From contig CAVSCE010000011.1 in NCBI GenBank assembly GCA_963726375.1, positions 1 through 64,000 on the forward strand: a DNA stretch of 64,000 bases. Direction: 5' to 3'. The DNA is from UTCFX2 sp963726375. GTDB taxonomy: Bacteria > Chloroflexota > Anaerolineae > Anaerolineales > UBA4823. Below, in pieces: positions 8,644 to 17,120 of the stretch (positions within the stretch are counted from its first letter, which is position 1; every line of letters starts with the position of its first letter). The notes under the pieces were generated by a model. That model had not been told where the DNA came from and did no database searches. It saw only the letters and a program-made list of their open reading frames with translations. The position numbers and the translations under genes were made by a program.

Positions 8644-9294
8644 ATGAATAAGATACTTGACAATCCGGATGAAGAGCCAGAGCTCTTCTTCCAGAACGGC
8701 TCGCCCCATGTTAACCCGATTGATCGTGCAGGTGTGCTTACGGCTGTCCAAAATCTGTTGTCGGCGATTGGTGAGGATCCAACCCGAGCTGGTTTGAGCA
8801 ACACCCCCGATCGAGTCGCCAGGATGTACGAGGAGCTCCTGGAAGGTTACTGGATTGATCCGGAAGCGATTGTCAACGATGCCGTCTTTGATGAAACCTA
8901 TGATGAAATGGTGATTGTCCGCGACATCGAGTTCTACAGCCTGTGTGAACACCACCTGCTCCCTTTCCTTGGTCGAGCACACGTTGCCTACTTTCCCAGG
9001 GGAAAAGTGATCGGTTTGTCTAAAATCCCGCGGATTGTGGATATGTATGCCCGCCGATTGCAGGTTCAAGAGCGGATGACACGCCAGATAGCAGAGTTCA
9101 TCCACAACCTGCTGCATCCATACGGCGTGGCGGTTATCGTCGAAGGCCTGCATCTGTGCGCAACCATGCGTGGAGTCCGGAAACACGATGCCCGGATGAC
9201 CACGTCAGCGATGTATGGAGCTTTCCGAAAGAACCTGGCTACCCGGCAGGAGTTCCTGGAAAATATCTCGCGAGGCTCCAACCCAATTTTATGA
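8644..9294 (+). CDS. folE: GTP cyclohydrolase I
   Basis: Converts GTP to 7,8-dihydroneopterin triphosphate, the first step of tetrahydrofolate synthesis, in the cytoplasm. 216 residues. The zinc/active-site motif CEHHLLPF is at about residues 101-108 and a second zinc Cys is in HLCATMRGVRK. The signatures GLSKIPRIVDMYARRLQVQE and NTPDRVARMYEELLEGY are also present. Length is normal for the family and the frame is unbroken. It ends 8 bases from the convergent Lgt-like gene. Confidence 0.95.
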   Translation: MNKILDNPDEEPELFFQNGSPHVNPIDRAGVLTAVQNLLSAIGEDPTRAGLSNTPDRVARMYEELLEGYWIDPEAIVNDAVFDETYDEMVIVRDIEFYSLCEHHLLPFLGRAHVAYFPRGKVIGLSKIPRIVDMYARRLQVQERMTRQIAEFIHNLLHPYGVAVIVEGLHLCATMRGVRKHDARMTTSAMYGAFRKNLATRQEFLENISRGSNPIL

Positions 9295-9302
9295 GCATCT
9301 GA

Positions 9303-10049
9303 TCAGGAGGAGGAAACCTGTTCCTGTTTGGATTGCCTGGCTATCAGGACGAGGCTGAGGATCAATACGAGCAGCGCGACCACCTGGACGAGCCGGAAAC
9401 CCCCTGATATCAGCAGGCTGTCGCCTCGAAACGCCTCAAGAACCAGCCGAGAGCCAGCAAAAAGTGCAATAAAGGAAAGGAAATAGCGGCCTGGCGGCCA
9501 GGCATTTATCCGCTGCCTGCCTGGCCAGAGCAAGATCAAGATCCCCGCCGCTGCCAGGGTTTCATAGACCTGGGTTGGATGCCGGGAAGCTCCCCAAAGT
9601 TCTATCGCCCAGGGCAGCTGCGCAGGAGAGCCGAATGCGAGCCCTGATGCCAGGTGAGAAAGGCCTGTCGCCACAGCCAGGACATTCAGCGCAGGTGTGA
9701 TCGAATCGAGGAGCGGCCAGAGAGGCAGCCGCTTGCGGCTGGCGTAGACCCAGCCAGCCAGGATTCCGATTACTGCCCCGTCTGCAGCGCTGAAGAGGCC
9801 TGGATTGAGAGATAACAGGCTGATGGGGCTTTCCATGAAGACAGCCGAGTGGCGCAGAACGTAAATCAGCCGTCCGCCGATGATCCCAAAAGCCAAAGTG
9901 ATTAAAACCAGGTTGTTTACATGATTTGCAGAGACTCCACGGCGGGCAGAAAACCGTTCGGCAAGCGAAAGGCCGAGCCACAAGCCAAACAGCAGGATAA
10001 GCCCTGGGGCCTGAATTGCAGCGGGACCCACCTGAAGAACCGGCAGCAT
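9303..10049 (-). CDS. lgt: Prolipoprotein diacylglyceryl transferase-like membrane protein
   Basis: Lgt moves diacylglycerol from phosphatidylglycerol to the lipobox Cys of prolipoproteins in the membrane. This 248-residue protein has the expected run of hydrophobic segments, GGRLIYVLRH early on, and the late family signature HPTQVYE followed by PPGRYFLSFIALFAGSRLVLE. However, the usual GRxGNFxNxE signature is replaced by TGLSHLASGLAFG, so the conserved Arg and Asn are missing. It may be a divergent Lgt or a relative with another acyl substrate. Its ATG overlaps the stop of the upstream TlpA-like gene (TAATG at 10049), so the two are translationally coupled. Confidence 0.7.
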   Translation of the reverse strand: MLPVLQVGPAAIQAPGLILLFGLWLGLSLAERFSARRGVSANHVNNLVLITLAFGIIGGRLIYVLRHSAVFMESPISLLSLNPGLFSAADGAVIGILAGWVYASRKRLPLWPLLDSITPALNVLAVATGLSHLASGLAFGSPAQLPWAIELWGASRHPTQVYETLAAAGILILLWPGRQRINAWPPGRYFLSFIALFAGSRLVLEAFRGDSLLISGGFRLVQVVALLVLILSLVLIARQSKQEQVSSS

Positions 10050-10612
10050 TAAGGCTTCCCTTCGACTAGCTGCTGTACCCGGATGTTCAGCAGCGCCTCA
10101 GCCATCGGTCCGCCGATCACGACTTCTTCGATTGTTCCATCGGCAGCGACAAAAAAGGACGTGGGCAGCGCTCGAACCGCAAATAAATCCGATGCCTCAC
10201 CTTGCTCATCAAATAAAATCGGGAAGCTGAGCTGGAGTGCGTCGCTGAAGGCGAGCGCATCGCTGCGGTTGTCCTGGATTGTTGAGTTCACACCCAGGAT
10301 AAGAAATCCCTGGTCTCGATATTTTTGAAAAACTCGCTCCATCGCCGGCATCTCCGCCCGGCACGGCCCACACCAGGATGCCCAGAAATTAATCAAGAGC
10401 GGGCGGCCGCGCAAGTCCGAGATCCGGTAGAACCGGCCGGTGCTGTCTGAAAGCTCAAAGTCAGGTGCAAAAAAACCGCGCTGTGGGGCGGAAATCCGTT
10501 CGCTGGCGGCGTTAATAGCTGCCGGTCGGGTTAGCCAGATCCAGGCGGCTCCGAGGATCGAGACAACGCTGATGAGAAAAATCCAATGTTTTCGCGACAA
10601 TGTCCTATCCAT
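10049..10612 (-). CDS. TlpA/ResA-like membrane-anchored thioredoxin
   Basis: Thiol-disulfide oxidoreductase facing the outside of the membrane. ATG at 10610-10612 gives a short basic N-terminus (MDRTLSRKHW), one transmembrane anchor (IFLISVVSILGAAWIWL) and a redoxin domain with FELSDSTGRFYRISDLRG, the active site WASWCGPCRAEMPAM and the cis-Pro region RALPTSFFV. An open frame extends upstream to 10729, but that extension is not family-like, so 10612 is preferred. It is coupled to the Lgt-like gene by a one-base overlap. A role in reducing exported cysteines or cytochrome c maturation is plausible but not shown. Confidence 0.85.
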   Translation of the reverse strand: MDRTLSRKHWIFLISVVSILGAAWIWLTRPAAINAASERISAPQRGFFAPDFELSDSTGRFYRISDLRGRPLLINFWASWCGPCRAEMPAMERVFQKYRDQGFLILGVNSTIQDNRSDALAFSDALQLSFPILFDEQGEASDLFAVRALPTSFFVAADGTIEEVVIGGPMAEALLNIRVQQLVEGKP

Positions 10613-10722
10613 TAGAAAGTCAAGTTTACAGAGCAAATCCTCGGCTGTCAAGCCTGAACGTGGATGTTTTGGGCCAAATCGGTCAGCTTGACAAAAAGCC
10701 TTCTCTGATATGATCATTTTGC

Positions 10723-11905
10723 ATGTCAAAAAACCTTGTTTCCGGCCGGTATGGCCGATATCTGTATCCTGGCACTGATTTTTGGGCTTGCGCTGTTTTC
10801 CTGTAAGCTCCCGGGTGCGCTTTTGAACATCGATCGAAATGCAGAAGGCACGACGATTTCCTTTCCGACGATTTCTGCAACCTCTTCACCGATGACGCCG
10901 CTCCCTGTCACAACCGCGGCTCTTGAAATCTACGACCTATCCTTCCCCCTGGTCCCACTGGACCAGGGAGCCTATCCTCCAATCCCTACAGTAGAAGGTT
11001 ATCCTGTTCCGATTGGCTCTCCGGAATATCCTCTGCCTGTCCAGGCGAATACCAGCCCGACAATCCCCCTGCTAACAGAAAGCGCGGCTACTCCTTCTCC
11101 AACTCAGATGAAGACTGGCTCGCCAGCCCCGACGAGACTGGGGAGCGGTGCTTCTACCCTGACCGCACCTGCACCTTCTGCAACATTAACAGCCACGAAC
11201 CAGCCACAGGTTGTTCTCGTTGGACAGACGCCTTATCCGGGGATGGAAATCCCACCAACTTTCCCAAATCCATACCCGGGCGGAAGTGAGATTACAGCGC
11301 CTCCCTACAACCCCTATCCTGGACCCGGAACACCAACACTGGCGGTCCCACCGACTTCGGCCGTCGTGGTGCCAACCATGAGCCCGACTTCCCCATCCGG
11401 GATGCCCGTTTCTTCGCAAGTTCCACAGCAGGCCCAGCCTACCCAGATGAGTGCGACCGCAATGCCGGCTGCATCCCCAACGGCTCAGTCAAGCCGCACT
11501 CCTTTCTTGACCCCAACGCCAACTCTGACAAAGACACCGACCCCGACCCGGACGCCGCTGCCGGCGCCTCCCTGGGTGAGCGCCAGGTTGAAAGCGTCTG
11601 ATCCAGCAAAAGTGAAGCTGGCTTCCGGGAAGCCCCAGCTCGTGATGTTTTTCGCCTACTGGAGCGGACCAAGCCAGGCGATGGCGCCCATCATCCAGCG
11701 GATCGAGGCAGAGTACCGCGGACCGGTGACCTTTACTTATCTCGACATCGATGACCCGGAAGTTCGCCCATTCAAGCGCCAGCTTCGTTATAAAGTTGAG
11801 CCGCACTTTTTCTTGCTGGATGAAAATGGGAAAATTCTCGACCAATGGGTCGGATACCTCACCGCCACAGCGCTGCGCCGCGCCATTGACGGTGCCTTGG
11901 AATAA
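10723..11905 (+). CDS. Lipoprotein with Pro/Thr-rich stalk and redox-dead thioredoxin domain
   Basis: The N-terminus reads as a lipoprotein signal (ALIFGLALFSC, lipobox Cys at 10803). A Pro/Thr/Ser-rich stalk of about 230 residues follows (10850-11560, with blocks such as TPTPTLTKTPTPTRTP). The C-terminal domain has the thioredoxin fold, including VMFFAYWSGPSQAMAPI, TFTYLDIDDPEVRPFKRQL and the cis-Pro-like VEPHFFLLDENGKI. The CxxC active site is replaced by WSGPS, so both catalytic cysteines are Ser and disulfide chemistry is not expected. ATG 10723 gives a basic start (MSKNLVSGRYGR) that joins the signal only through a one-base shift near 10780. TTG 10736 or an internal ATG avoids the shift. 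The domain is presumably held on the outer face as a binding module. Confidence 0.7.
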
Positions 11906-12002
11906 TCCCCGTCAACCGATCCCAACCCGGAAAAGGGATCTCGATCCGCTTGCCCTTATAGTTCCCACAAAGTTCATGGTCTGTCGAGTCTGGTTAGTAG
12001 TC

Positions 12003-12031
12003 TTGACAAATCGGATCGGATTATGTACAAT
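12003..12031 (+). promoter_or_regulatory. Sigma70-like promoter of the copper operon
   Basis: TTGACA at 12003-12008 and TACAAT at 12026-12031 are separated by 17 bases, which is near-perfect. Transcription would begin around 12038, just before the G/C palindrome at 12042. It is the only strong promoter in the gap between the thioredoxin-like lipoprotein and csoR. Confidence 0.8.
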
Positions 12032-12041
12032 ATATTCATAT

Positions 12042-12059
12042 CTCCCCCCCGGGGGGTAG
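12042..12059. promoter_or_regulatory. csoR: Candidate CsoR operator
   Basis: CCCCCC/GGGGGG (12045-12056) forms the centre of an inverted repeat whose outer bases CT and AG also match, with one mismatched pair between. CsoR proteins bind G/C-tract inverted repeats overlapping the promoter of their own operon. Its place just after the -10 box and before csoR fits autoregulation by copper. Confidence 0.65.
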
Positions 12060-12108
12060 GGATGATACGATGGATTTGTTCAAATCAAAATTTGGACAGG
12101 TACAAATC

Positions 12109-12377
12109 ATGAGACACGAGCAAACATTGCGGCGGCTGCAAACGATTGAAGGCCACGTGCGCGGAATCAGAGGATGGTAGAAGAGGAGGCGTACTGCATC
12201 GATGTGATTCGCCAGATTCAGGCAGTTCAAGCGGCGTTAAACAAGGTGAGCGCCCAGATCCTGGAAGGACATCTGAACTCGTGTCTGATCACAGCGGTGC
12301 GCGGCGAAGACCCGGATGAGCGCGAGCGGGTGCTGAAAGAAGTCATAGATGTATTTGGTTCGGCCCAGAAACCTTAA
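12109..12377 (+). CDS. csoR: CsoR-family copper-sensing repressor, frameshifted
   Basis: Cytoplasmic repressor that leaves DNA when Cu(I) binds. From ATG 12109 the frame reads MRHEQTLRRLQTIEGHVRG and stops early. One base of adjustment near 12167 continues into RMVEEEAYCIDVIRQIQAV...LEGHLNSCLITAVRGEDPDE to 12377. The Cys, His and Cys copper ligands are present (AYC, then H and C of GHLNSC), which argues for copper rather than nickel or formaldehyde sensing. An in-frame ATG at 12070 would add 13 residues; 12109 matches the usual family start better. It leads csoR-copZ-copA and has a promoter and operator directly upstream. Confidence 0.85.
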
Positions 12378-12428
12378 TTACCCTGGCTGGTTTTTCATTT
12401 CCCAGATTTATCCTAAGAGAGGAAGAAG

Positions 12429-12638
12429 ATGATGACTACTGTAACTTATTCAATTCCCAATATCTCCTGCGGACACTGCGTCCACACGATTCAGAGCGAG
12501 GTGAGCGAGCTGAAGGGAGTCCTTTCGGTCGTGGCTGATCAGGCAGCCCGGGAAGCGACAATTACTTTTGACAGTCCTGCCACCGAAGAAGAGATCAAGC
12601 AGCTGCTCGCATCGATCAATTATCCAGCCGTTAGTTAG
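12429..12638 (+). CDS. copZ: Heavy-metal-associated domain copper chaperone
   Basis: A single 69-residue HMA domain with the metal motif SCGHC near the N-terminus (NISCGHCVHTIQSEVSELKG) and the usual beta-alpha-beta-beta-alpha-beta pattern. It would carry Cu(I) in the cytoplasm to the P-type ATPase encoded 6 bases downstream. A good ribosome-binding site (AGAGGAAG) precedes ATG 12429. Length is normal and the frame is intact. Confidence 0.88.
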   Translation: MMTTVTYSIPNISCGHCVHTIQSEVSELKGVLSVVADQAAREATITFDSPATEEEIKQLLASINYPAVS

Positions 12639-12644
12639 CAAAGA

Positions 12645-15137
12645 ATGAGCAATTCCAGACAGGTGATCCTGCCGATCACCGGTATGACCTGCGCAAACTG
12701 CGTGTCGACGGTCGAGCGCAATTTAAAAAAGGTGGACGGCGTTCAGAATGCACTGGTCAACCTGTCTTCCGAGCGCGCAACGGTTGAGTATGATCCAGCC
12801 CGGGCAAGCCTGGACGACTTGATCGAGCGGGTCGAACGGGCTGGTTATGGCATCGCGAGCGGGCAGGCGGACCTGTCGATCCGGCGAATGGGCGATGACA
12901 ACGATGCCCGGCGCCTGGAAAAAGCCCTCGAGCGCGATCGAAGGTGTTGAAGATGTACAGGTCAGCTTTGCCAGCGAAAAAGCTCGGGTTCGTTATATTC
13001 CCACGCTGGTGAGCCAATCCGATCTGCGCCGGGTCATAGAAGACGCTGGTTTTGGGCGTGGTCCTTGCCGGCGGCGACTTCGAAGATGCAGAAGGACAGG
13101 CTCGCGAGGCCGAGATCGCCCAACAACGCCATTTGCTTACAGTCGGGTTAATTTTTACGATCCCGCTCTTCTTGTTTTCCATGGCGCGTGACCTGGGACT
13201 TCTGCCAGCCTCAATTGCGAATGCCTGGTGGGGGAATCTTCTCATGCTGCTGCTGGCGACGCCGGTGCAGTTCTATGTGGGCAAACAATATTACATAGGC
13301 GCGTACAAGGCCTTGCGTAATCGATCGGCAAACATGGATGTCCTGATCGTAATGGGATCATCCGCGGCTTATTTCTATTCCTTTGCAGTCGTGATTTCTT
13401 CATTCGGTCAAAACACAAGCCATGCAAGTATGGGATCGGGAGCTTCGGTCCAGCATGTCTATTTTGAGACTTCTGCGATGATCATCACGCTGATCAAGCT
13501 CGGCAAGTACCTTGAAGCAAAGGCGAAGGGCCGGACGAGTGATGCGATTAAAAAATTGATGAGCCTGCGCCCTCGCACCGCGCGTCTGGTAAGAGACGGC
13601 CAGGAGCTGGAATTACCGGTTGAAGATGTACGCCTGGGTGACCTCGTGATCGTGCGGCCAGGCGAGAAGATCCCAGTAGATGGTGTGGTTGTCGAAGGGC
13701 AGTCTTCCGTGGACGAGTCGATGCTCACAGGAGAATCGCTCCCGGTAAGCAAAGGTCCGGGGGATAACCTGATCGGTGCAACGCTGAACCGGATGGGATT
13801 GTTAAAATTTGAAGCGACACGAATCGGAAAGGATACCACGCTTGCTCAGATCATCCGCCTGGTTGAAGAGGCTCAGGGCAGTAAGGCGCCGATCCAGAAA
13901 CTTGCAGACCAGGTTTCGGCGGTTTTTGTGCCAGCCGTCATCGCGATCGCCCTGGCAACATTCTTTGTCTGGATGTTCCTGATCCCGCTCCCGGCCGGCT
14001 CTGAGACGAGCGCGTTCACGCGTGCCTTGATCAACATGGTCGCCGTGCTGGTGATCGCCTGTCCGTGCGCAATGGGACTGGCGACCCCGACTGCTGTGAT
14101 GGTTGGAACCGGAAGAGGAGCGGAGCAGGGCATCCTTTTTAAATCCGGTGAAGCGTTGGAACGGGCAGGGAAAATCACGATGGTCGTGTTTGACAAGACA
14201 GGCACGATCACGCGTGGCCAACCGGCTGTCACAGATGTGATCCTCCCAGGGCTGCCTGATGCAGGACCAGCATCCGATGCGGTTCGGTCCGAGCTGATTC
14301 GCCTGGCTGCGTCGGTCGAGAAAGGCAGCGAGCACCCGCTCGGAGAGGCAATCCTGGCGCGGGCTGTGGAGCTGAATCTGCAGCTAAGCGAGCCGCAAGG
14401 GTTCAAAGCCGATGCCGGCCGGGGAGTTGAAGCGGATATTGATGGAAAACACGTCACCCTGGGCAGTTTTCGGATGATGCAGGATCGCGGCCTGGCTTTG
14501 AACGGCCTGGAGCCAGAAGCAGCTCGCCTGCAGGAGGAGGCCAAGTCCACCATTCTGGTTGGGATCGATGGGTCGGTTGAAGGAGTAATTGGGGTGGCGG
14601 ACACGCTCAAAGACGGTTCGCCAGAAGCCATCGCCCAGCTTCATTCGCTTGGCCTGAATGTGGCGATGATAACGGGCGACAATCGAGTCACGGCCGAGAC
14701 GATTGCCCGCCAGGTAGATATCGCAACCGTGCTGGCTGAAGTGCTTCCTGGTGAAAAATCCGCCCGGGTTAAAGAGCTGCAGGAAGCCGGAGATGTTGTT
14801 GCGATGGTCGGTGATGGGATCAATGACGCGCCGGCGTTGGCTCAGGCCGAGGTGGGGATTGCTATCGGGACCGGGACGGATGTGGCTATTGCAGCAGCTC
14901 CAGTCGTGCTGATAGGCGGTGATTTACGCCAGGTTGCACAGGCGATCTCCCTGTCCACGGCGCACGCTGAAGACGATCAGGCAGAATCTGTTCTGGGCTT
15001 TTTTCTACAATATAATCTTGATCCCGACCGCAGCTGCCGGCTTTTTAAACCCGATGCTCGCGGCAGGCGCGATGGCTTTCAGCAGCGTCTTTGTGGTCGG
15101 CAACAGCTTGAGGCTTCGCCGGGTAAAGATTGGTTAA
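12645..15137 (+). CDS. copA: Cu(I)-exporting P1B-type ATPase, frameshifted
   Basis: Pumps Cu(I) out across the membrane at the cost of ATP. Two N-terminal HMA domains are visible: the first has GMTCANC, the second (EGVEDVQVSFASEKARVRYI) has lost the CxxC. Later motifs are MDVLIVMGSSAAY, TGES, the CPC metal site (IACPCAMGLATPTAVM), DKTGTITRG with the phosphorylated Asp, HP in EHPLGEAI, and GDGINDAPALAQAEVGIAIG. The last two membrane segments read LFWAFFYNIILIP and FLNPMLAAGAMAFSSVFVV. Single-base shifts near 12930, 13055 and 14957 split the gene into four readable pieces, 12645-12950, about 12930-13055, 13052-14957 and 14957-15137. The third of these carries an unrelated tail to 15277. It is the last gene of csoR-copZ-copA and converges on the MFS gene. 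Confidence 0.9.
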
Positions 15138-15144
15138 ACAGACT

Positions 15145-16350
15145 TCAGGATATCTCGGCAGCTTGTATAACGGCTGGCGCATCGCCTTCGTCAGAAAGCT
15201 TGAAGACGCTCATTAAGGATCCTGTAAACATGATGAATGCGCCGCTGATATACGGCAGGTTCATCCCGACATCGTAAATGTTGCCTGCCCAAAGCGGGCC
15301 AAAGATCCGCCCCAGGCTCAAGAATGAATTGTTAAGACCCATCGTCGCGCCCTGTCCGGACTTCGTCCGGCGCGAAATCAGCGAAGCCACAACCGGGTTG
15401 ATCATAGAGTTGCTGATCACGAAGAATGAGACTGAAAGAAGCACTTCAACGAAGGTTTGCGCGCGGGCCATCCAAAGGAAACCAACCGCAGTCCCCAGCA
15501 TGCTGTAGCGGATCACCTTGACCTCGCCAAAGCGCCGGCTCAGCCGGCCTGTCATTAACCCCTGCATCAGAGCCGAGAGCAAACCGATGATGGTCAACAT
15601 CAGTCCAACCCTGCCAGGCGTATACTGGTAGCGGTCCGCTGCATAAAGCCCAAAAATCCCTTCGAAATTTGTCAATGCAAAGGTGAAAAGGAAGGACATC
15701 AGGAATAAAATACCCATCGGTCCTGCCAGCGCCTGAGCCATGGCTTTGAGCTGGGGTGTTCGTTTTTCAACCGGCCCTGCTTGCTCTGGTTTTTGCGACT
15801 CGGGCAGGAAAAAGAAAATCAAGATCAGCGCGAGCAAGGAAAGAGCCGATGCGAAGAAGAAAGGCGTCGAAAGCGATTGTTTGGCAAGCAGACCGCCAAT
15901 CCCGGGACCCAAAACCATCCCTATCCCCATCGCTGCACCGATCATTCCCATCCCGCTGCTGCGTTTCTCGTGCGAGGTGCTGTCTCCGATATAAGCCATT
16001 GCGGTCGGCAGCGTTGCAACAGCCAGCATTCCAGATAAGGATCGCGCCGCGAACAGCATCCAAAGCTCGGTCGAGAGCCCAAATAGAAGCTGTGCGATCA
16101 CATTTCCAAGCACGCCGATCATCATGACAGGCTTGCGACCGATCCGATCTGAGAGGCTGCCCCAGAACGGTGCGAAGATGAAATTCAAAACGCCGTAAAC
16201 GGCCATCAACGCCCCCAGCGCGGAACCGCTTGCACCGAAGCTTTTGACGTAAAACGGCATGATCGGAATGATCATCCCAAAGCCGAGCATTACGACGATC
16301 ATGGTGAAGAAAAGGATGGAGATATTGCGTTGGTTGGTTTTGTCTGTCAT
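15145..16350 (-). CDS. MFS exporter of the drug:H+ antiporter type
   Basis: A 12-segment major facilitator with TetA/DHA1-like signatures: GFGMIIPIMPFYVKSFGASG in segment 1, the loop 2-3 motif GSLSDRIGRKPVMMIG, and AMGIGMVLGPGIGGLL in segment 5 (antiporter motif C). The likely role is efflux of a small organic compound; the substrate cannot be read. ATG at 16348-16350 (MTDKTNQ) is preferred, since the longer open frame to 16395 overlaps the upstream marR gene and adds non-family residues. It lies directly downstream of marR on the same strand, so MarR probably controls it. Confidence 0.85.
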   Translation of the reverse strand: MTDKTNQRNISILFFTMIVVMLGFGMIIPIMPFYVKSFGASGSALGALMAVYGVLNFIFAPFWGSLSDRIGRKPVMMIGVLGNVIAQLLFGLSTELWMLFAARSLSGMLAVATLPTAMAYIGDSTSHEKRSSGMGMIGAAMGIGMVLGPGIGGLLAKQSLSTPFFFASALSLLALILIFFFLPESQKPEQAGPVEKRTPQLKAMAQALAGPMGILFLMSFLFTFALTNFEGIFGLYAADRYQYTPGRVGLMLTIIGLLSALMQGLMTGRLSRRFGEVKVIRYSMLGTAVGFLWMARAQTFVEVLLSVSFFVISNSMINPVVASLISRRTKSGQGATMGLNNSFLSLGRIFGPLWAGNIYDVGMNLPYISGAFIMFTGSLMSVFKLSDEGDAPAVIQAAEIS

Positions 16351-16381
16351 GTTGAATTTCCCAGAGATTTGGGCGCCAGGA

Positions 16382-16891
16382 TCAGCTCGCTGCATTTCCT
16401 GGATTGTTTTCGTCGGACCCTTCGAGACGCTGAATGTCTGTCGTTGTCGCAGATAAGTAGAGCTCCATCAAACGCAGAAGCTCGCTCCGCTCTTGCGCTG
16501 AGAAAAAGCGGAAAACAGCTTCCAAACGCTCGACCTGCTTCTTTTCGAATTCATTCATCAGCTGATAGCCACTTTCGGTCAGGGATACCACCTGCGAACG
16601 GCGATCTGCCGGGTCGGGTTTGCGTTGGACCAGGTCTCGTTCGACCAGCCGATCGACGATGCCGGTCATCGTTGCAGAAAGCTGGAATGAATTTTCAGCA
16701 AGGGACGACATGCTGCAGCCATCAGGATTATGATGCAGGGTGCGCAGGGTCGTGTATTGTGGGACAGTCAGATTGATAGGCTCCAGATCGAGCGCCAACC
16801 TGCGGCGAGACGCCAGGCTCAGGCGCATGATCGTCTGATGCATAGCTGCAGCATCGGAAAGCGGATTGTCTTCAGGAATAATTCCGTCCAT
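16382..16891 (-). CDS. MarR-family transcriptional regulator
   Basis: 169 residues with a winged helix-turn-helix: LTVPQYTTLRTLHHNPDGCS, the recognition helix FQLSATMTGIVDRLVERDLV and the wing RKPDPADRRSQVVSLTESG, which is the MarR hallmark. Such proteins are dimeric repressors released by small aromatic or xenobiotic ligands. The gene is upstream of and probably co-transcribed with the MFS exporter, a typical MarR-efflux pair. It diverges from the L,D-transpeptidase operon. CAGCG and CGCTG arms near 16913-16940 in the gap could be part of an operator, but this is weak. Confidence 0.9.
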   Translation of the reverse strand: MDGIIPEDNPLSDAAAMHQTIMRLSLASRRRLALDLEPINLTVPQYTTLRTLHHNPDGCSMSSLAENSFQLSATMTGIVDRLVERDLVQRKPDPADRRSQVVSLTESGYQLMNEFEKKQVERLEAVFRFFSAQERSELLRLMELYLSATTTDIQRLEGSDENNPGNAAS

Positions 16892-17029
16892 GAATGTCCC
16901 TCGAATATTTAGCAGCGATGATAATTAGCGACGCTGAATTTTATTGGATCAATGGATTGATGTCAATCCCCCATTAGACATCCAATATCCTTCTAACCAA
17001 ACCTTAATCCTCTCAGTTTTGCAAGGCTA

Positions 17030-17057
17030 TTGACCCAGAACTATTTTCGGTTATGCT
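17030..17057 (+). promoter_or_regulatory. Sigma70-like promoter for the L,D-transpeptidase operon
   Basis: TTGACC (17030-17035), 16 bases, TATGCT (17052-17057). Transcription would start near 17064. That leaves no room for a leader before the first possible start at 17067, so ATG 17121 is favoured for the gene. Confidence 0.5.
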
Positions 17058-17120
17058 TAACAGATTGTGCCTGGAATTGATCCTTGTGGAAAACTGGCAC
17101 AAGAGGACATTGAAGAAGAT

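Noticed and set aside
11050..11570. Pro/Thr-rich repeats as a tandem DNA repeat or CRISPR-like array
   Set aside because: The repetition is at protein level (TP, PT, PNPYPG-type blocks) with irregular spacing; no direct DNA repeat unit with spacers is seen.
12645..13055. Programmed frameshift in copA producing a short copper chaperone, as in E. coli copA(Z)
   Set aside because: The break lies just after the first HMA domain as in E. coli, but the needed shift is +1, no slippery heptamer is present, a separate copZ lies upstream, and the same gene has two further shifts of the same kind. Sequence error fits better.
13873..14631. 252-codon minus-strand reading frame
   Set aside because: Antisense to the copA catalytic core (DKTGT, GDGINDAP region); low-complexity composition.
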